Shown piece after piece: positions 1 to 5,559 of a stretch of 5,559 bases of DNA. The stretch's first letter is position 1, and each line of letters begins with the position of its first letter. The position numbers were made by a program, and so were the translations under genes. Where the stretch lies: the NCBI GenBank assembly GCA_036008325.1, contig DASYNW010000250.1, forward strand, positions 1-5,559, written 5' to 3'. The notes beneath the pieces are model-generated. The model did not search any database, was not told where the DNA came from, and saw only the letters and a list, made by a program, of their open reading frames with translations. The DNA comes from AP-15 sp036008325. Its GTDB lineage: Bacteria > Pseudomonadota > Alphaproteobacteria > ATCC43930 > CGMCC-115725.

Positions 1-1
1 C

Positions 2-2089
<2,088 letters not shown>

Positions 2090-2108
2090 GCACCGCAGGT
2101 AACGTAGT

Positions 2109-2133
2109 GGAGGCGGGTTCGCCCGCCTCCTTT
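2109..2133 (+). terminator. Intrinsic terminator after rpoC
   Basis: A perfect 9-bp inverted repeat, GGAGGCGGG (2109-2117) and CCCGCCTCC (2122-2130), encloses a TTCG tetraloop, which is unusually stable in RNA. TTT follows directly. It begins 20 bases after the rpoC stop and ends before the next promoter, which is where an end for the rpoBC transcript is expected. The T run is only three bases long, so termination may be partial, with some read-through into the str operon. The hairpin is seen directly; its function is inferred. Confidence 0.8.
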
Positions 2134-2157
2134 ACCGCCCGCCGGCGCGCCAAGGGG

Positions 2158-2188
2158 CTTGACCCGGGGCACGGCGGGCCCTTATATG
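2158..2188 (+). promoter_or_regulatory. Housekeeping sigma factor promoter of the str operon
   Basis: CTTGAC (2158-2163; -35 hexamer TTGACC at 2159-2164) is followed by TTATAT (2182-2187) with a 17-base spacer, or by TATATG (2183-2188) with an 18-base spacer. This fits the alphaproteobacterial housekeeping pattern of CTTGAC and a TATAT-type -10 box. Transcription would start near 2194-2196. It lies between the rpoC terminator and rpsL, so it should drive rpsL-rpsG-fusA-tuf independently of rpoBC. A C after CTTGA and near-consensus boxes suggest a strong promoter, as expected for translation genes. The start site is inferred. Confidence 0.75.
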
Positions 2189-2194
2189 ACGGCT

Positions 2195-2355
2195 CTTTTG
2201 GGGCTGGCCGTAGGAAGCCACCTAGACGCGGCCCGATCAAAGGTTCGGTGGCTCTGCGCCCTTGCGAGAGGGCGCGATATTATTCCGGGTAGAGGTGCTC
2301 CATCGCACCGGCGCGATACCGGCGCCGGGCGGTTGCCGTGCTTGAGGGTGTGAGA
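2195..2355 (+). promoter_or_regulatory. Structured 5' untranslated leader of the str operon
   Basis: About 160 bases lie between the predicted transcription start and the rpsL ATG, with no credible gene on either strand. Several inverted repeats are visible. AGCCACC (2216-2222) pairs with GGTGGCT (2247-2253). GCGCCCT (2256-2262) pairs with AGGGCGC (2269-2275) around a GCGA loop closed by a U-G pair. GGTGC (2294-2298) pairs with GCACC (2305-2309). CCGGCGC (2308-2314) pairs with GCGCCGG (2322-2328), ending 15 bases before the rpsL ribosome binding site. GGCCG (2206-2210) can also pair with CGGCC (2229-2233), which crosses the first hairpin. No T-rich run follows any stem, so I do not see an attenuator. 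Autoregulation by S7 or S12 is possible but unproven; in GC-rich DNA some such repeats arise by chance. Confidence 0.5.
2344..2348 (+). promoter_or_regulatory. Ribosome binding site of rpsL
   Basis: GAGGG with a 7-base gap to the ATG at 2356. It favours that ATG over the in-frame GTG codons at 2338 and 2350, the first of which lies upstream of this site and the second too close to it. The ATG also gives the standard S12 N-terminus. Confidence 0.75.
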
Positions 2356-2727
2356 ATGCCGACGATAAACCAGCTGATCCGACATCCGCGGCGACCCCAG
2401 GTCGCGCGCGACAAGGTCCCGGCCATGGAAGCCTGCCCGCAAAAGCGGGGGGTGTGCACCCGCGTCTATACGACGACGCCGAAAAAGCCAAACTCGGCCT
2501 TGCGCAAGGTGGCGCGGGTGCGGCTGACCAACGGTTTCGAGGTGACGAGCTACATCCCGGGCGAAGGCCACAATCTGCAGGAGCATTCGGTGGTGCTGAT
2601 CCGCGGCGGCCGGGTCAAGGATCTGCCGGGGGTGCGCTATCACATCATTCGCGGTACGCTCGACACCCAGGGCGTCAAGGACCGCCGGCAGCGCCGCTCG
2701 AAATACGGCGCCAAGCGGCCTCGTTAA
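2356..2727 (+). CDS. rpsL: 30S ribosomal protein S12
   Basis: Protein of the 30S decoding centre that monitors codon-anticodon fit with 16S rRNA. It is 123 residues with a TAA stop, the usual length for alphaproteobacteria. The start MPTINQLIRHPRR aligns without gaps to the E. coli protein. Family hallmarks are PQKRGVCTRVYTTTPKKPNS (residues 28-47), the GHNLQEHSVVLIRGGRVKDL stretch (71-90), and a basic end (RRQRRSKYGAKRPR). Lys43 and Lys88, the classical sites of streptomycin-resistance changes (42 and 87 when the initiator Met is not counted), are both lysine, so the allele looks streptomycin-sensitive. Asp89, the residue methylthiolated by RimO in E. coli, is present. It is the first gene of the str operon, 24 bases ahead of rpsG. 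The Arg at 13 and the Pro-Gln after it differ from E. coli in a variable region. Confidence 0.98.
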   Translation: MPTINQLIRHPRRPQVARDKVPAMEACPQKRGVCTRVYTTTPKKPNSALRKVARVRLTNGFEVTSYIPGEGHNLQEHSVVLIRGGRVKDLPGVRYHIIRGTLDTQGVKDRRQRRSKYGAKRPR

Positions 2728-2738
2728 GAGCCCGGGTT

Positions 2739-2743
2739 AGGAG
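2739..2743 (+). promoter_or_regulatory. Ribosome binding site of rpsG
   Basis: AGGAG with an 8-base gap to the rpsG ATG at 2752, inside the 24-base rpsL-rpsG gap. It is the strongest Shine-Dalgarno match in the window. Confidence 0.8.
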
Positions 2744-2751
2744 AAAGGCCC

Positions 2752-3222
2752 ATGTCACGCCGTCGCGCCGCGGTCAAACGCCAGGTCCTGCCGGATGCCA
2801 AATTCGGCGATCCGGTGCTGACCAAATTCATGAACTGCCTGATGTACGAGGGCAAGAAATCGGTCGCTGAACGGATCGTCTATGGCGCCCTCGACCGCAT
2901 CGCCAAGCGCAGCGGCCAGGACGCGCTGCGCGTTTTTCACGATGCGCTCGGCAACGTGCGGCCCTCGGTCGAGGTGCGCTCGCGCCGGGTCGGCGGCGCC
3001 ACCTATCAGGTGCCGGTCGAGGTGCGGCCCGACCGCAGCCAGGCGCTGGCAATCCGCTGGCTGATCTCGGGCTCGCGCGGGCGCGGCGAAAACACGATGG
3101 AGGAGCGGCTGTCGGGCGAATTGCTCGACGCCGCCAACAATCGCGGGGTCGCGGTCAAAAGACGGGAGGACACGCATCGGATGGCCGATGCGAACAAAGC
3201 CTTTTCGCACTATCGCTGGTAA
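2752..3222 (+). CDS. rpsG: 30S ribosomal protein S7
   Basis: Primary 16S rRNA-binding protein that nucleates assembly of the 30S head and lines the exit site near the mRNA channel. It is 156 residues with a TAA stop, the normal bacterial length. Features in order: a basic N-terminal arm (MSRRRAAVKR), the helix around KFMNCLMYEGKKSVAERIVY, the beta hairpin that reaches toward the exit site (VEVRSRRVGGATYQVPVEV, from residue 73), the RWLISGSRGRGENTMEERLS segment, and the conserved C-terminus (REDTHRMADANKAFSHYRW). In E. coli, S7 represses its own operon by binding the rpsL-rpsG junction. Here that junction is only 24 bases, too short for the E. coli type of site, so if feedback exists it should act elsewhere, for example in the leader before rpsL. 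That is inference. Confidence 0.98.
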   Translation: MSRRRAAVKRQVLPDAKFGDPVLTKFMNCLMYEGKKSVAERIVYGALDRIAKRSGQDALRVFHDALGNVRPSVEVRSRRVGGATYQVPVEVRPDRSQALAIRWLISGSRGRGENTMEERLSGELLDAANNRGVAVKRREDTHRMADANKAFSHYRW

Positions 3223-3271
3223 GAAGCGCGGCGGTCGCGGACAGAGGACGGTCGGTACAATATTTTTGGTC

Positions 3272-3296
3272 GGGGCCAGGCTTTGCCGCCGGCCCT
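3272..3296 (+). repeat. Intercistronic hairpin upstream of fusA
   Basis: In the 86-base rpsG-fusA gap, GGGCC (3273-3277) and GGC (3279-3281) pair with GCC (3288-3290) and GGCCC (3291-3295). This makes an 8-bp stem with one bulged A (3278) and a six-base loop (TTTGCC). A G-T pair (3272/3296) can extend it. It ends two bases before the fusA Shine-Dalgarno sequence. No T run follows, so it is not a terminator. It could tune fusA translation or protect the mRNA. The pairing is seen; the role is a guess. Confidence 0.5.
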
Positions 3297-3297
3297 C

Positions 3298-3301
3298 GGA
3301 G
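3298..3301 (+). promoter_or_regulatory. Ribosome binding site of fusA
   Basis: GGAG with a 7-base gap to the ATG at 3309. This spacing and the normal EF-G N-terminus favour the ATG over the TTG immediately upstream at 3306. Confidence 0.7.
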
Positions 3302-3308
3302 CTTTTTG

Positions 3309-5384
<2,076 letters not shown>

Positions 5385-5408
5385 TCCCGGCCCGAAGTCG
5401 GTTTGAGC

Positions 5409-5412
5409 GGAG
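5409..5412 (+). promoter_or_regulatory. Ribosome binding site of tuf
   Basis: GGAG with a 9-base gap to the ATG at 5422. It lies in the 37-base fusA-tuf gap, which has no terminator-like hairpin. Confidence 0.65.
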
Positions 5413-5421
5413 AACGAGACG

Positions 5422-5559
5422 ATGTCGAAGGCGAGATTTCAGCGGACCAAGCCGCACTGCAACATCGGGACGATTGGTCACATCGACCATGGCAAGACGA
5501 CGCTGACGGCGGCGATCACCAAGGTTCTGGCGGAGTCGGGCGGGGCGACGTTTGTGCCG
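5422..5559 (+). CDS. tuf: Translation elongation factor Tu (N-terminal 46 residues, 3' end outside window)
   Basis: GTPase that delivers aminoacyl-tRNA to the ribosomal A site. Only the first 46 of about 395 residues are in the window, and the frame is open to the last base. The start MSKARFQRTKPHCNIGTIGH is typical of alphaproteobacterial EF-Tu. The P-loop is GHIDHGKT (residues 19-26). Ile21 replaces the Val usual in bacterial EF-Tu (Val20 in E. coli numbering without Met). Alphaproteobacteria often carry two tuf copies, one here in the str operon and one near secE-nusG; whether this genome does cannot be seen. All five Ala codons are GCG and five of seven Thr codons are ACG, with one AGA, a more G-ending choice than in fusA, but the sample is small. 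The partial length precludes separating tufA from tufB by sequence. Confidence 0.96.
   Translation, partial: MSKARFQRTKPHCNIGTIGHIDHGKTTLTAAITKVLAESGGATFVP

Noticed and set aside
2255..2276. GC-rich leader hairpin considered as an attenuator
   Set aside because: It is followed by GATATTATTCC rather than a run of T, so it is not a convincing intrinsic terminator. It is kept only as part of the structured leader.
2319..2328. CCGGCGCCGG palindrome, considered as an operator
   Set aside because: Such short GC palindromes are frequent in this base composition, it sits far downstream of the promoter, and it is already explained as part of a leader stem.
2186..2353. Possible leader peptide beginning at the ATG in the -10 region
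   Set aside because: Its ATG lies within the promoter -10 box, upstream of the predicted transcription start, so it could not be translated from that transcript. It also lacks a ribosome binding site and regulatory codon runs.
3306..3308. TTG as an alternative fusA start
   Set aside because: The adjacent ATG at 3309 has better start identity, good spacing to GGAG, and gives the normal EF-G N-terminus.

Overview
This window is an ordinary stretch of essential bacterial chromosome. It holds the 3' half of rpoC (RNA polymerase beta' subunit), followed by the str operon: rpsL (ribosomal protein S12), rpsG (S7), fusA (elongation factor G) and the first 46 codons of tuf (elongation factor Tu). All genes lie on the + strand, in the order rpoC - rpsL - rpsG - fusA - tuf that is conserved across many bacteria. 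The DNA is very GC-rich by eye. The protein sequences and the promoter form (CTTGAC, 17-18 bases, TTATAT/TATATG) point to an alphaproteobacterium. Some EF-G residues (YYTGRSYKIGEVHEG) recall the Rhodospirillales/Acetobacterales side of the class, but that finer placement is only an impression.

Layout: rpoC enters from the left edge already open and stops at 2089. About 20 bases later comes a perfect 9-bp hairpin with a TTCG loop and a short T run, a likely intrinsic terminator for the rpoBC transcript. About 30 bases beyond that is a strong housekeeping promoter (2158-2188). From the predicted start near 2195 to the rpsL ATG at 2356 there is an untranslated leader of about 160 bases. It contains several inverted repeats, two of which cross as in a pseudoknot. 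rpsL (2356-2727) and rpsG (2752-3222) are 24 bases apart. An 86-base gap with a hairpin right against the fusA ribosome binding site precedes fusA (3309-5384). A 37-base gap with no terminator leads into tuf (5422, cut by the window end).

How the genes work together: RpoC makes up part of the transcription active site. S12 and S7 are 30S subunit proteins at the decoding centre and the head. EF-Tu brings aminoacyl-tRNA to the ribosome and EF-G drives translocation. Every coding region is intact where visible, has its diagnostic residues and starts behind a plausible Shine-Dalgarno sequence. I found no mobile element, CRISPR array, tRNA, rRNA, pseudogene or unknown protein gene. The only parts not explained by textbook genes are non-coding: the structured rpsL leader and the rpsG-fusA hairpin. 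I see no convincing novel system here.
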